A stretch of DNA of 64,000 nt. Source: Clostridium beijerinckii. GTDB lineage: Bacteria > Bacillota > Clostridia > Clostridiales > Clostridiaceae. The stretch is from NCBI RefSeq assembly GCF_018223745.1, contig NZ_CP073653.1, positions 1,107,001-1,171,000 of the forward strand, read 5' to 3'. Position 1 is the first letter of the stretch. The number at the start of each line of letters is the position of its first letter. The notes below the pieces were generated by a model, which worked only from the letters and a program-made list of their open reading frames with translations, was not told the origin of the DNA and made no database searches. The position numbers were made by a program, and so were the translations under genes. Positions 36,988 to 45,919 of this stretch are shown here, piece after piece.

Positions 36988-39900
36988 GGGCTTAAATAGC
37001 TTCATGGATGAACAAATTATAGATTTTGATAAATTAACAGATAGAGGATTTTTTGGAATCTTTGGACCAACTGGAAGTGGGAAATCAACCATATTAGATG
37101 GAATAACTCTAGCATTATATGGAAATGTATCAAGAAAAAGCTCCAATTTTATAAATACTAATTGTGACAGATTAAATGTAAATTTTGAGTTTCAAATATC
37201 AGGTAGTGAAATAAGAAAATATATCATTGACAGGGAGTTTAAAAGAAAAAAAGATGGTGGAATAAGCTCTGGAAAGTGTAAAATCGTTGAAGTAACAAGT
37301 TCAGAAGAAGAAATTTTAGCAGATGGAGTTAAAACTATAAATAAGAAAGTTGAGGAGATAGTAGGTCTTAATTTAGAAGATTTCTCAAGAACTGTTGTTT
37401 TACCTCAAGGGAAGTTTAGTGAATTCTTAAAGCTTGAAGGTAAGGACAGACGTGATATGCTTGAAAGGTTGTTTAACCTTCAACAATTTGGAGACAATTT
37501 ATCCAGAAAACTTAGTGCAAAGATAAGCAAAGAGCGAACTGATAGCAATATTTTAGCGGGACAATTAAGTGGATACAGCGATGTTAGTCAAGAAAAATTA
37601 AAAGAAAAGGAAAACGCTCTTGAGGAATTAAAAAATAATCTGGAAGCTTTGAAAAAGGAATTAGATATAATAGAAAAGAAGCATAAAGAAAATGAAGAAA
37701 TATGGAAGCTACAGCTTGATTTACTATATTATAAAAATAAAGAGCAAACATTAAAGGAAAAAGAGGAAAACATAAATTCATATATAGAAAAGATAAAGCT
37801 AGGCGAGGCAGGAGCAAAGGTACTACCTTATTTAAATGCATTTGAAAGCACTAGAAAAGCCTTTGATAAAAATGAGATTGAGTTAGAAGAATTAAAATCA
37901 AAGATAGGTAAGATAAAAGAAGAAAAAGAAAAGATAGAACAACTTTGGTGCATGGCAAAAGATAAAAAAGAGAATAAACTTCCTCAATTAATGATGCAGG
38001 AACAAAAAGTTAAAGATGCTATTGAAGAAAAGAATTTGATACGTGAGATAGAAAATAAAATAGATTTATTAAAGGCACAAATTAAAGAATGTGATGCTAA
38101 AAATAATAATATACAGAGTGAGCTCATTAAAATAGAAGAAGAAATAAGTAATAAAAATAAATTAATAAAAGAAGACGAAAAAACATATGATAATTTGAAA
38201 ATTGAAGAAAGTTTAAAGGAAGCAGTTCAAGAAGGAATAATTGTAGAAGAAAAGTTAGAAAAAATAAATGGAATTCTAGTTAAGGATAAGCAAAAGAAAG
38301 CAGTTATTGAAAAAGAAAATAGTGAAACTATACTTAAAGGAAAAGCTTTAAGGGAAGTTTTAGATAAAGAAAAAAAGAGTTTGGAAGATAAAGATAAACA
38401 ATATGAGTTTTTACTTAAAAATTCGCCAGGTGAACAAAAAGATTTAGTTAATTTAAAACAGTTGATAGTGGAAAATGAGCAAAAATGGAGCAGTTATGTA
38501 AAGCTGAACAAAGAAATAGATTTCTCTAGAGAAGAGATAAAAAACTTACAAATAGATATATTAAGTAGAAGAGAAGAAGAAAAGCAACTTGAAAAAGAAC
38601 TAGAGGAAATAAAAAATACTCAAAGGGAGATTATGAGAGAAAATTTAGCACATACTCTTAGACAGGAACTTAAAGATGGAGATACATGTCCTGTATGTGG
38701 ATCAACTCATCATATGAAAGAAAATATCAGGATTTTTGAAGTTCAAGATGTGAAGAATGTAGAGGAAAAAATAAAACTAAAAGAAAATTCAATAAAGATT
38801 ATTAGTAGCAAAATAACTCAAGGTGAAACTAAGGTAAATAGTTTTAACGAAAAAATTAAAGTTAATCTTGAAGAAATTGAAAAGCTCGGAACTGCGTTTA
38901 ATGAAAAACCTTTGGAAGAGTTAAAACAGGAATTTATAAATTTAGAAAAAGCTTTAGAAAGTTATTCTAAAGCTAAAGAAGAACTTGAAAAAAGTGTTAA
39001 TAAGCTGAGGAATGAAATTAATATTAAAACCGGAGAAATAAATGAATTACGAGCAGTAGTTAGAACTAACCAAAGACAGCTTGAAGATTTGGAAAAGAGT
39101 ATTACAGAAAATACAGAAGAATTGAATATTTTAAAAAATAGATTGGATTCGCTAAGGGCAAAGACATTAGTAACTGATTTTAATAAAAAAAGCGAAGAAA
39201 TTAAAGCTGTTGAAAAAGAGAGAGAAAGATTATCAGAGGTTATTAAAGTTAACAGGGAGCTAATAGAAAAGTTAGAAAAGAATAAAGAAAATTTAACTAG
39301 TGAAGTTATTTTAGCAAAAGAAAATTTAACTAGGTATAATACAGAATTAAGTAATTATGAAAAAAGTAAAGAAGAAAAAATACAAGCGATAAAGAACAAA
39401 GTCGATAATACAGATGATCTGGTTTCACTACTACATAAAATTCAGGAAAATATTGAAAATATTAATAGTGAGTTTAAGGAAAGTGAAAACAATAAAAATA
39501 AAATAGAGAAAGAATTTAATGAAAACAATGAGCGATTAATTTCTGCAATCAGTAAATATAAAGAATTAAGTAAACGAAAAAAAGATGAAGAAGCTCAGTT
39601 AGAAGTTGCAATAGACAGTGAAGGTTTTAATTCCCTTGACGATGTCAAAAAAAATATAATTGGAAAAGAAGAAATTAATGATTATAAATTAAAAGTAGAA
39701 AGTTATAAAAGTGAAGTATCAAAAGTAAATGGAGCAATTGAAAGTTTACTTAATAAAATAGATGGTAAAGAGTTAAGTGAAAAAGAATATACAGAAATAA
39801 AACTCTTAAAAGATATTAAAGAAAAAGAGTTTAATGAAATTAATGAAGACAAAATTAAGGTAGATGAAGAATTAAAAAACATAAAAAATAAGTTGGAAGA

Positions 39901-40453
39901 GCAGAAAGATCTCTTAGATAAGAAGATGAAACTAGAACATAAATTGGCTCTTCTTGGTGATTTGGAAAAGTTATTTAAGGGAAAGAAATTTGTTGAGTTT
40001 GTAGCAGTAAGTAAGCTTAAGTATGTTTCAGTTGAAGCATCTAAGAGATTGAAAGAAATAACTCATGGAAATTATGGACTAGAGGTTGATGACAATAGCA
40101 GATTTATAATTAGAGATTATAAAAATGGTGGAGCCAAAAGAGATTCTACTACTTTATCAGGAGGAGAAACATTTTTAGCATCTTTATCATTAGCTTTGGC
40201 ATTATCAGCACAGATTCAGCTTAAAGGAACTGCACCATTAGAATTATTTTTCCTTGATGAAGGATTTGGTACTTTAGATGATGATCTACTTGAAGTTGTT
40301 ATGAATTCATTAGAAAGGATTCATAATGAAAAATTGAAGGTTGGTATAATAAGCCATGTTGAAGCAATAAAGAATAGAGTACCAGTAAAACTTATGATTA
40401 CTCCAGCAGAATCAGGTATGGGTGGAAGCAAAGTTAGAATTGAAAGAAACTAA
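36962..40453 (+). CDS. sbcC: Exonuclease SbcCD, ATPase subunit SbcC
   Basis: SMC-like ATPase of 1163 residues (Rad50 homologue). N-terminal Walker A FGPTGSGKST, then a very long coiled coil split by the zinc hook Cys576-Pro-Val-Cys579, then the C-terminal signature TLSGGETFLASLSLALAL and Walker B LFFLDEGFGTLD. ATG at 36962 is preferred over GTG 36953 since GAGGGTGG lies 6 bases upstream. It overlaps sbcD, the standard pairing. Confidence 0.95.
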   Translation: MRPIKLRIKGLNSFMDEQIIDFDKLTDRGFFGIFGPTGSGKSTILDGITLALYGNVSRKSSNFINTNCDRLNVNFEFQISGSEIRKYIIDREFKRKKDGGISSGKCKIVEVTSSEEEILADGVKTINKKVEEIVGLNLEDFSRTVVLPQGKFSEFLKLEGKDRRDMLERLFNLQQFGDNLSRKLSAKISKERTDSNILAGQLSGYSDVSQEKLKEKENALEELKNNLEALKKELDIIEKKHKENEEIWKLQLDLLYYKNKEQTLKEKEENINSYIEKIKLGEAGAKVLPYLNAFESTRKAFDKNEIELEELKSKIGKIKEEKEKIEQLWCMAKDKKENKLPQLMMQEQKVKDAIEEKNLIREIENKIDLLKAQIKECDAKNNNIQSELIKIEEEISNKNKLIKEDEKTYDNLKIEESLKEAVQEGIIVEEKLEKINGILVKDKQKKAVIEKENSETILKGKALREVLDKEKKSLEDKDKQYEFLLKNSPGEQKDLVNLKQLIVENEQKWSSYVKLNKEIDFSREEIKNLQIDILSRREEEKQLEKELEEIKNTQREIMRENLAHTLRQELKDGDTCPVCGSTHHMKENIRIFEVQDVKNVEEKIKLKENSIKIISSKITQGETKVNSFNEKIKVNLEEIEKLGTAFNEKPLEELKQEFINLEKALESYSKAKEELEKSVNKLRNEINIKTGEINELRAVVRTNQRQLEDLEKSITENTEELNILKNRLDSLRAKTLVTDFNKKSEEIKAVEKERERLSEVIKVNRELIEKLEKNKENLTSEVILAKENLTRYNTELSNYEKSKEEKIQAIKNKVDNTDDLVSLLHKIQENIENINSEFKESENNKNKIEKEFNENNERLISAISKYKELSKRKKDEEAQLEVAIDSEGFNSLDDVKKNIIGKEEINDYKLKVESYKSEVSKVNGAIESLLNKIDGKELSEKEYTEIKLLKDIKEKEFNEINEDKIKVDEELKNIKNKLEEQKDLLDKKMKLEHKLALLGDLEKLFKGKKFVEFVAVSKLKYVSVEASKRLKEITHGNYGLEVDDNSRFIIRDYKNGGAKRDSTTLSGGETFLASLSLALALSAQIQLKGTAPLELFFLDEGFGTLDDDLLEVVMNSLERIHNEKLKVGIISHVEAIKNRVPVKLMITPAESGMGGSKVRIERN

Positions 40454-40460
40454 ATTTATA

Positions 40461-40504
40461 AAAATAACAAGTTTTATATTAATATATTACTTGTTATTTT
40501 TTGT
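40461..40504 (+). terminator. Terminator after sbcC
   Basis: AAAATAACAAGT (40461-40472) pairs exactly with ACTTGTTATTTT (40489-40500), followed by TT. Confidence 0.8.
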
Positions 40505-40530
40505 GTAAACTGGTAATTAAGTGCTATAAT
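40501..40530 (+). promoter_or_regulatory. Candidate sigma-A promoter of the bL25 transcript
   Basis: TTGTGT (40501-40506), 18 bases, TATAAT (40525-40530). Transcription would begin near 40537, leaving a leader of about 245 bases before the bL25 start, with a small reading frame inside it. Confidence 0.5.
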
Positions 40531-40588
40531 ATACATTGTAATTAAATTACGAAAATAAAAATTTAATAGATATTAGAGGCGATTTTAA

Positions 40589-40708
40589 ATGTTTAATTGT
40601 AAGTCTAACTTGATTTTATCTTTTCATAATTCTTCAGATAAAATTAATATTAGAAAAACTATTAGACCTTGTAAATGTAATAGGCCTATTTATTTTATTC
40701 CAACGTGA
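40589..40708 (+). CDS. Possible 39-residue Cys-containing small protein in bL25 leader
   Basis: Frame of 39 codons from ATG, with AGAGGCG 8 bases upstream. It contains three Cys, two as CKC near the C terminus, and several Lys/Arg (RKTIRPCKCNRP). It lies in the presumed leader of the bL25 mRNA, after a good promoter. It may be a true small protein, a leader peptide or a chance frame; I do not recognise it. Confidence 0.35.
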   Translation: MFNCKSNLILSFHNSSDKINIRKTIRPCKCNRPIYFIPT

Positions 40709-40780
40709 ATGTACATTCCTAAAATGTGAATTAAATACATTGCAAGAAAATGAAAAATAAATTTTTAGGAGGTACTTATA

Positions 40781-41350
40781 ATGGAGGAATTAAATTTAAC
40801 TAAAAGAATAAAAACAGCTAGTCATGGTGCTAGAAAGGTAAGAAGAGAAGGCAAGATTCCAGGTGTAATTTATGGAAAAGAAATAGGAAATGAAATATTT
40901 ACTGTAGATGAATCAGCATTACTAAAAGAAACCTCAGCTAGTGGAGAGCATGGAATAGTAAAATTTAATCTTGATGGAAGGAAAGGAAACGCTGTAATTA
41001 AGGAAATTCAAAGAAATGCTTTGGGAAATAAAGCAATTCATGTTGATTTTGAAGAAGTAGCAGCAAATGATACAATGCATACTGAAGTCTTAATTAAGAT
41101 TGTTGGTAAAGGCATTTTAGAAAGCAAAGGATTAATATTACAAACTCAAAGAGATTTAGTAAAGGTATCTTGTAAAGCAAAAGATTTACCAAAGGATGTT
41201 GAATTAGATGTTTCTAATGGACAAGCTGGGACAGTTTATACTTTTAAAAATCTAAAATTTGCTGAAGGAATTGAAGTTTTAGATGATTTATCAACGGTTA
41301 TAGGATCAATAAGTGAAGAAGAAAAGGCTAAGGAAGAAGAAACAGAATAG
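40781..41350 (+). CDS. ctc: 50S ribosomal protein bL25/Ctc
   Basis: Protein of 189 residues that binds 5S rRNA. The N-terminal bL25 domain is clear (KVRREGKIPGVIYGKE, then VIKEIQRNALGNKAIHVDFEEV); a C-terminal TL5-like beta domain of about 90 residues follows, with an acidic EEEKAKEEETE tail. This long form is the general-stress Ctc type. AGGAGG precedes the ATG. It is probably monocistronic, bounded by a terminator. Confidence 0.95.
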   Translation: MEELNLTKRIKTASHGARKVRREGKIPGVIYGKEIGNEIFTVDESALLKETSASGEHGIVKFNLDGRKGNAVIKEIQRNALGNKAIHVDFEEVAANDTMHTEVLIKIVGKGILESKGLILQTQRDLVKVSCKAKDLPKDVELDVSNGQAGTVYTFKNLKFAEGIEVLDDLSTVIGSISEEEKAKEEETE

Positions 41351-41386
41351 AATTACAGATAAACAGAGTTAAATTTTAAATATTAT

Positions 41387-41432
41387 AATCAACCATTTTA
41401 ATTGAGCATTAGATGGTTGATTTTTTGTTTTT
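41387..41432 (+). terminator. Terminator after bL25 gene
   Basis: AATCAACCAT (41387-41396) pairs with ATGGTTGATT (41413-41422), followed by TTTTGTTTT. Confidence 0.85.
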
Positions 41433-41661
41433 TAGAGTATGTATAGTGAATTTATGATTGTTATGAAAAATGACAGTGTTTCAAAGATATATTTTAGGAT
41501 AATTTTAATTATTAGAGTTAATATTATAGATTAGAAGGGTAAAATGCTTGGCAATGCATCCAAGTTTTTATATATGATGCAAAATATATAAAAGTGTTTT
41601 TATATTATGGATAAATATTGTATAATGTATAGGAGAAAAAACACAGAGAGGGGATCAGAAA

Positions 41662-43389
41662 ATGAATTATAAGGAAAAGTATAACGTGTGGATTAACTCT
41701 GACTTTATTAATGAGGAAACTAAGAATGAATTAAAGAGCATATCTGACGAAAAGGAGATTGAAGATAGATTTTACCAAGATTTAGATTTTGGGACTGGTG
41801 GATTAAGAGGGGTAATAGGTGCAGGAAGCAATAGAATGAATATATATACTGTTGCTCAATCTACTCAGGGATTTGCTAATTACTTAAATGATAATTTTAA
41901 AGATCCTTCAGTTGCAATTGCATATGATTCAAGAAATATGTCTAAGGAATTTGCAAAAGCAGCTGCACTTAACTTATGTGCAAATAATATAAAAGTATAT
42001 TTATATGAAAGTTTAAGACCAACTCCTGTATTGTCTTTTACAGTTAGAGAATTAAAATGTAATGGTGGTATAGTAATTACTGCATCACATAATCCGAAAA
42101 TTTATAATGGATATAAAGTTTATGATGAATTTGGCGGCCAAGTAACAGATGAAAAAGCAAAAATGATAATTAACTCTGTTAAAGCGGTAGATGATTTCTC
42201 AAAGATTGAAAGCATAGATGAAAATGTTGCCTTAGAGAAAGGGCTATTAAAATATATTGGAGAAGATGTAGATAAGGTCTACTATGAAAAAGTTAAGGGA
42301 TTAACTATAAGGACAGATTTAGTTAAGGAAAAAGCTAGTAATTTAAATGTAATATATACTCCAATTCATGGTTCTGGTAATGTTCCAGTAAGAACCGTAT
42401 TAAAAGAATTAGGCTATAGTAATGTTAAAGTTGTTAAGGAACAAGAAGCTCCAGATGGAAATTTCCCAACAGCATCGTATCCTAATCCAGAAAATCCGGA
42501 TGTATTTGAATTAGCATTAAAGATGGCTAAAACAGAAAATCCAGATATAATTTTTGGAACTGATCCAGATTGCGATAGAATAGGTCTTGTAGTTAAAGAT
42601 AGCACTGGAGAATACAAGGTATTAACTGGTAACCAAACAGGATTATTATTAACTAATTATATATTAAGTTCAATGAAAGAAACTAATAAATTGCCACAAA
42701 ATGGTGTTGTAATTAAAACAATAGTAACAACAGAAGGTGCTAGAAGTATTGCTGAAGATTTTGATATTGAGCTTATGGATGTATTAACAGGATTTAAATA
42801 CATTGGAGAAAAAATAAGAGAATTTGAAGATGCAGGAGATAGAAATTATATTTTCGGATTTGAAGAAAGCTATGGATATCTTGCTGGAAACTTTGTACGA
42901 GATAAAGATGCTGTTATTGCAGCAATGTTAGTATGTGAAATGTGCTTATATTATAAAGAACAAGGCAAGAGTCTTTATGATGCATTAATAGATTTATATG
43001 AAAAGTATGGATATTTTAAAGAAACTCTTGTATCATTAGAACTAAAAGGAAAAGAAGGTCAAGAGAAGATAGCAAACTGCATTGAAGCACTAAGAAATAA
43101 TCCAGCAAGTGAAGTTAATGGTGTGAAAATCGTTACAAGATTAGATTACAAATTAAGTGTTGAGGAAAACACTGTAAATAACACTAAGGCTCCTATTGAC
43201 TTACCTAAGTCAAATGTATTAAAGTACATTTTAGAGGATGGTTCATATTTTGTAGTAAGACCATCAGGAACAGAGCCAAAGATGAAAGTTTATTTAGCAG
43301 TTAAGAGCAACAGCTTAGACAATGCTGAGAAAGATATTGCTACATTTAAAGAAAAAGTAATGGAAATAATTAATTCACAATTAAGCTAA
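41662..43389 (+). CDS. pgcA: Phosphoglucomutase/phosphomannomutase
   Basis: Alpha-D-phosphohexomutase of 575 residues that interconverts hexose 1- and 6-phosphates. Visible motifs: GTGGLRGVIG near the N terminus, the phosphoserine loop TASHNPKIYNGYKVYD, metal loop GTDPDCDRIG, sugar loop FGFEESYGY, and phosphate loop RPSGTEPKMKVY. Length fits PgcA-type enzymes of Firmicutes. GAGAGGGG lies ahead of the ATG and a TATAAT box at 41621-41626. Its product feeds the cell-envelope sugar pathways nearby. Confidence 0.93.
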   Translation: MNYKEKYNVWINSDFINEETKNELKSISDEKEIEDRFYQDLDFGTGGLRGVIGAGSNRMNIYTVAQSTQGFANYLNDNFKDPSVAIAYDSRNMSKEFAKAAALNLCANNIKVYLYESLRPTPVLSFTVRELKCNGGIVITASHNPKIYNGYKVYDEFGGQVTDEKAKMIINSVKAVDDFSKIESIDENVALEKGLLKYIGEDVDKVYYEKVKGLTIRTDLVKEKASNLNVIYTPIHGSGNVPVRTVLKELGYSNVKVVKEQEAPDGNFPTASYPNPENPDVFELALKMAKTENPDIIFGTDPDCDRIGLVVKDSTGEYKVLTGNQTGLLLTNYILSSMKETNKLPQNGVVIKTIVTTEGARSIAEDFDIELMDVLTGFKYIGEKIREFEDAGDRNYIFGFEESYGYLAGNFVRDKDAVIAAMLVCEMCLYYKEQGKSLYDALIDLYEKYGYFKETLVSLELKGKEGQEKIANCIEALRNNPASEVNGVKIVTRLDYKLSVEENTVNNTKAPIDLPKSNVLKYILEDGSYFVVRPSGTEPKMKVYLAVKSNSLDNAEKDIATFKEKVMEIINSQLS

Positions 43390-43521
43390 GTTTCCATAAG
43401 TAGAGAGCTAAAATCTGAGATTTTGTGTGAATCAGTTAAGCAGACAGCCAAATCTGTGATTTGATGATGGTCGCTTACTCTGTGAGTACTCAGCGAACGA
43501 ATGTGAGTCGAGTTTCCTTAT

Positions 43522-43558
43522 AAATTGCTATCATCTTTTGGTGATAGCAATTTCTTTA
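43522..43558 (+). terminator. Terminator after phosphoglucomutase gene
   Basis: AAATTGCTATCA (43522-43533) pairs with TGATAGCAATTT (43542-43553) around an 8-nt loop, followed by CTTT. Confidence 0.85.
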
Positions 43559-43587
43559 ATTATGAAATCAAAAAGTGAATGTCCACC

Positions 43588-43770
43588 AATTATTATTAAT
43601 GAATACTTAAACAATTGATAAATTTAATGTACACTGCACAATTAAGAAATAAATTCTTTTAAGAAATTTATAGAATTGTATTATTACAAATTTCCTGGGA
43701 AATCTGCTCAATAATTGTGCATTCTAAATTTTAGAATTATAAATTGGTTAAGTATTGATAATGATAATTA
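43588..43770. repeat. About 180-bp block of nested inverted repeats
   Basis: Outer arms 43602-43616 and 43742-43756 match at 14 of 15 bases, and weaker complementarity extends outward to about 43588 and 43770. Inner arms GCACAATTA (43636-43644) and TAATTGTGC (43712-43720) match fully. Three local hairpins sit inside: 43651-43669, 43688-43703 and 43721-43737. It lies between a terminator and the TPR gene, with no coding frame. It may be a miniature inverted-repeat element or a structured RNA. Confidence 0.6.
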
Positions 43771-43926
43771 AATATTTGACTTATTAGATAAACATATTTA
43801 CTAGATCTTCAGCAATATTTTCATAGCTTTTCGGAATCAAAATATTTATGATTTCGGTAAGTTACCATATAAATTTAGTTCTAGAGTTGGATATCTATAA
43901 AGTGAGATTTAAACAAGAGGTGTAAA

Positions 43927-45027
43927 ATGAGTAATTACAAGACAATGTATAAAGATAAATTAAGTAAATTATTATTTTTAGAAATGAATAAAGAAGGGTT
44001 CAAAAGAAGTCTTAATATACCAGAAGGCGTTAACTTTAAGAATGATGATCTGTATTTGCCTATAAGCTCGGATTATGTTGTATCAAATGTAAATGATGAA
44101 GTTAAGTTAAGTAACCTGCCTATATATTACTTTGTGGAGGGTATATTTATTACTTTTGGAGCAGATAAAAATGTTAAATATAATGATGATTATGGAACAA
44201 TTCTATCTTATATACCAGATGCAGAAGAATGTGTGAAGAGTCTTATTGCAGATAGAATAAAAAAAGATAGATTAGAAGATGCTTATCTTCTGCTAAAAGG
44301 TCTTTATAGGTATACAAGAGAAGAAGAAATTTTAACTAAACTTCTAGCGATAGGAGAGACAATAAGAGAAAAAGATTCTGGATTTTCGGAAATTTTATTA
44401 GAAGATATTGAAGAATTTAAGGAAAAGTTTGAAAAATCGCCAGAACCACATCTGTATAATGCATTAATACTTAAAGATGATGGTGATTATAAAGGTGCAG
44501 AAGTGGAAATAAATGAGTATATAAATAAGGGTGGTAAAAAAACGGATGAAATTGATAAGATAATAGGGGATATTACTAATATAAGTCACTTTGAGAAAGC
44601 GGTTGAATATTTAAAAGATGAACCTAAGAAAGCAATAGAATTGTTATTACCACTAAGTGAAGAATTTAATGAAAATCCTTTAGTTTATTACTATCTAGGT
44701 GTTGGGTATAGAAGAATTGAAAACTATAATAAAGCTATTCATTACTTGAATAAAAGTCTTACTATAGAATCAGGAAGTCTTGAAACAGTTAATGAACTTG
44801 GAATGAATTATGCATGTATTGGTGAATATGAAGAAGCTATAAAATATTTTAGAAAAGCCTTTGAAGCTTCTAAGGAAGTTGAAATCTGTACTAATATAGT
44901 AATGTGCTATATAAACTTAGGAGACAAAGAGCAAGCAAAAATTCATTTGGAACTTGCAAAAAAAATAGCTCCGGAAGATGATATCGTAATAGAGATAGAT
45001 CAAATGTTAAATAGAACTATAAAATAA
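43927..45027 (+). CDS. Tetratricopeptide-repeat protein
   Basis: Soluble protein of 366 residues. The second half holds TPR units, for example NPLVYYYLGVGYRRIENYNKAIHYLNKSL and LETVNELGMNYACIGEYEEAIKYFRKAF, and earlier a degenerate unit in PHLYNALILKDDGDYKGAEVEIN. No signal peptide or membrane segment. The N-terminal 110 residues are unrecognised. A partner-binding role is likely; its target is unknown. Confidence 0.8.
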   Translation: MSNYKTMYKDKLSKLLFLEMNKEGFKRSLNIPEGVNFKNDDLYLPISSDYVVSNVNDEVKLSNLPIYYFVEGIFITFGADKNVKYNDDYGTILSYIPDAEECVKSLIADRIKKDRLEDAYLLLKGLYRYTREEEILTKLLAIGETIREKDSGFSEILLEDIEEFKEKFEKSPEPHLYNALILKDDGDYKGAEVEINEYINKGGKKTDEIDKIIGDITNISHFEKAVEYLKDEPKKAIELLLPLSEEFNENPLVYYYLGVGYRRIENYNKAIHYLNKSLTIESGSLETVNELGMNYACIGEYEEAIKYFRKAFEASKEVEICTNIVMCYINLGDKEQAKIHLELAKKIAPEDDIVIEIDQMLNRTIK

Positions 45028-45149
45028 ACATGGCAATGTATATTTTTCAATTTTGAATTTTGGTTAACATAGTTTTTTATTTGTTATCAGACTTTAATTA
45101 ATAATTGTAAATTCTATACGATATATTGCCTAAGATTTAGGAGATAAAT

Positions 45150-45875
45150 ATGTTTACAAAAATACTTGATTTTAATATTTTTAATAGGGATAAAAATGCG
45201 TTAATGAACTATATTGAAAATTTTGAAAAGGTAAATATAATATCTGGAAATCCAGAAGTTCTCTTTAATGGATTAAATAATCTTGAGCTTAAAAAGAATT
45301 TTAAAAGCGAGAGTTCAATTATTATACCAGATGGAGTTGGAACTGTTATTGCCTCAAAGATATTAAGAAAACCTGTTAAAGAAAAGATAGCAGGAATTGA
45401 TATATTTAGAGAGATATTAATTAAAGCAAATTTAGAAGAAAGATCTATATATTTATTGGGCTCGAAAGAGGAAACTATTAAAAAATGTGTTGAAAATATA
45501 AAGAATGAGTTTCCTAAACTAAAGATATCTGGTTTTCATAATGGTTTTTTTGATTTAAATAATTGTAGTGATATAATTGAAGATGTAAAAAGTGGGAATC
45601 CATGGGCTGTTTTTGTTGCAATGGGTTCCCCAAGGCAAGAGATATTTATTGAAAAAATTATTGGAAATTCAAATGTGCATATCTTTATGGGGGTTGGTGG
45701 TGTTTTTGATATATTTGCAGGTGAGCTCAAAAGGGCACCCAAATGGATGATATCTCTAGGCTTAGAATGGTTATACAGAGTTGCGAAAGAACCTTTTAGA
45801 ATAAAGAGATTAATGGCTATTCCTAAGTTTTTATTGTTAGTATTAAAATATAGGAATAAGCAGATTAGTGTTTAA
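45150..45875 (+). CDS. WecG/TagA/CpsF-family glycosyltransferase
   Basis: Glycosyltransferase of 241 residues (GT26). ISGNPEVLFNGL, PDGVGTVIASKIL, AGIDIFREIL, LLGSKEETI and AMGSPRQEIFIEK then GVGGVFDIFAGELKRAPKWM are the standard family series. Members add N-acetylmannosamine to lipid-linked GlcNAc, as in wall teichoic acid or related polymer synthesis. It opens a run of envelope-polymer genes (MurJ, two glycosyltransferases, a polymerase/ligase-like protein). Confidence 0.9.
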   Translation: MFTKILDFNIFNRDKNALMNYIENFEKVNIISGNPEVLFNGLNNLELKKNFKSESSIIIPDGVGTVIASKILRKPVKEKIAGIDIFREILIKANLEERSIYLLGSKEETIKKCVENIKNEFPKLKISGFHNGFFDLNNCSDIIEDVKSGNPWAVFVAMGSPRQEIFIEKIIGNSNVHIFMGVGGVFDIFAGELKRAPKWMISLGLEWLYRVAKEPFRIKRLMAIPKFLLLVLKYRNKQISV

Positions 45876-45919
45876 TAGAAAAGCTGAACATTATAACACA
45901 GAAATAAATAGGTGATTAA

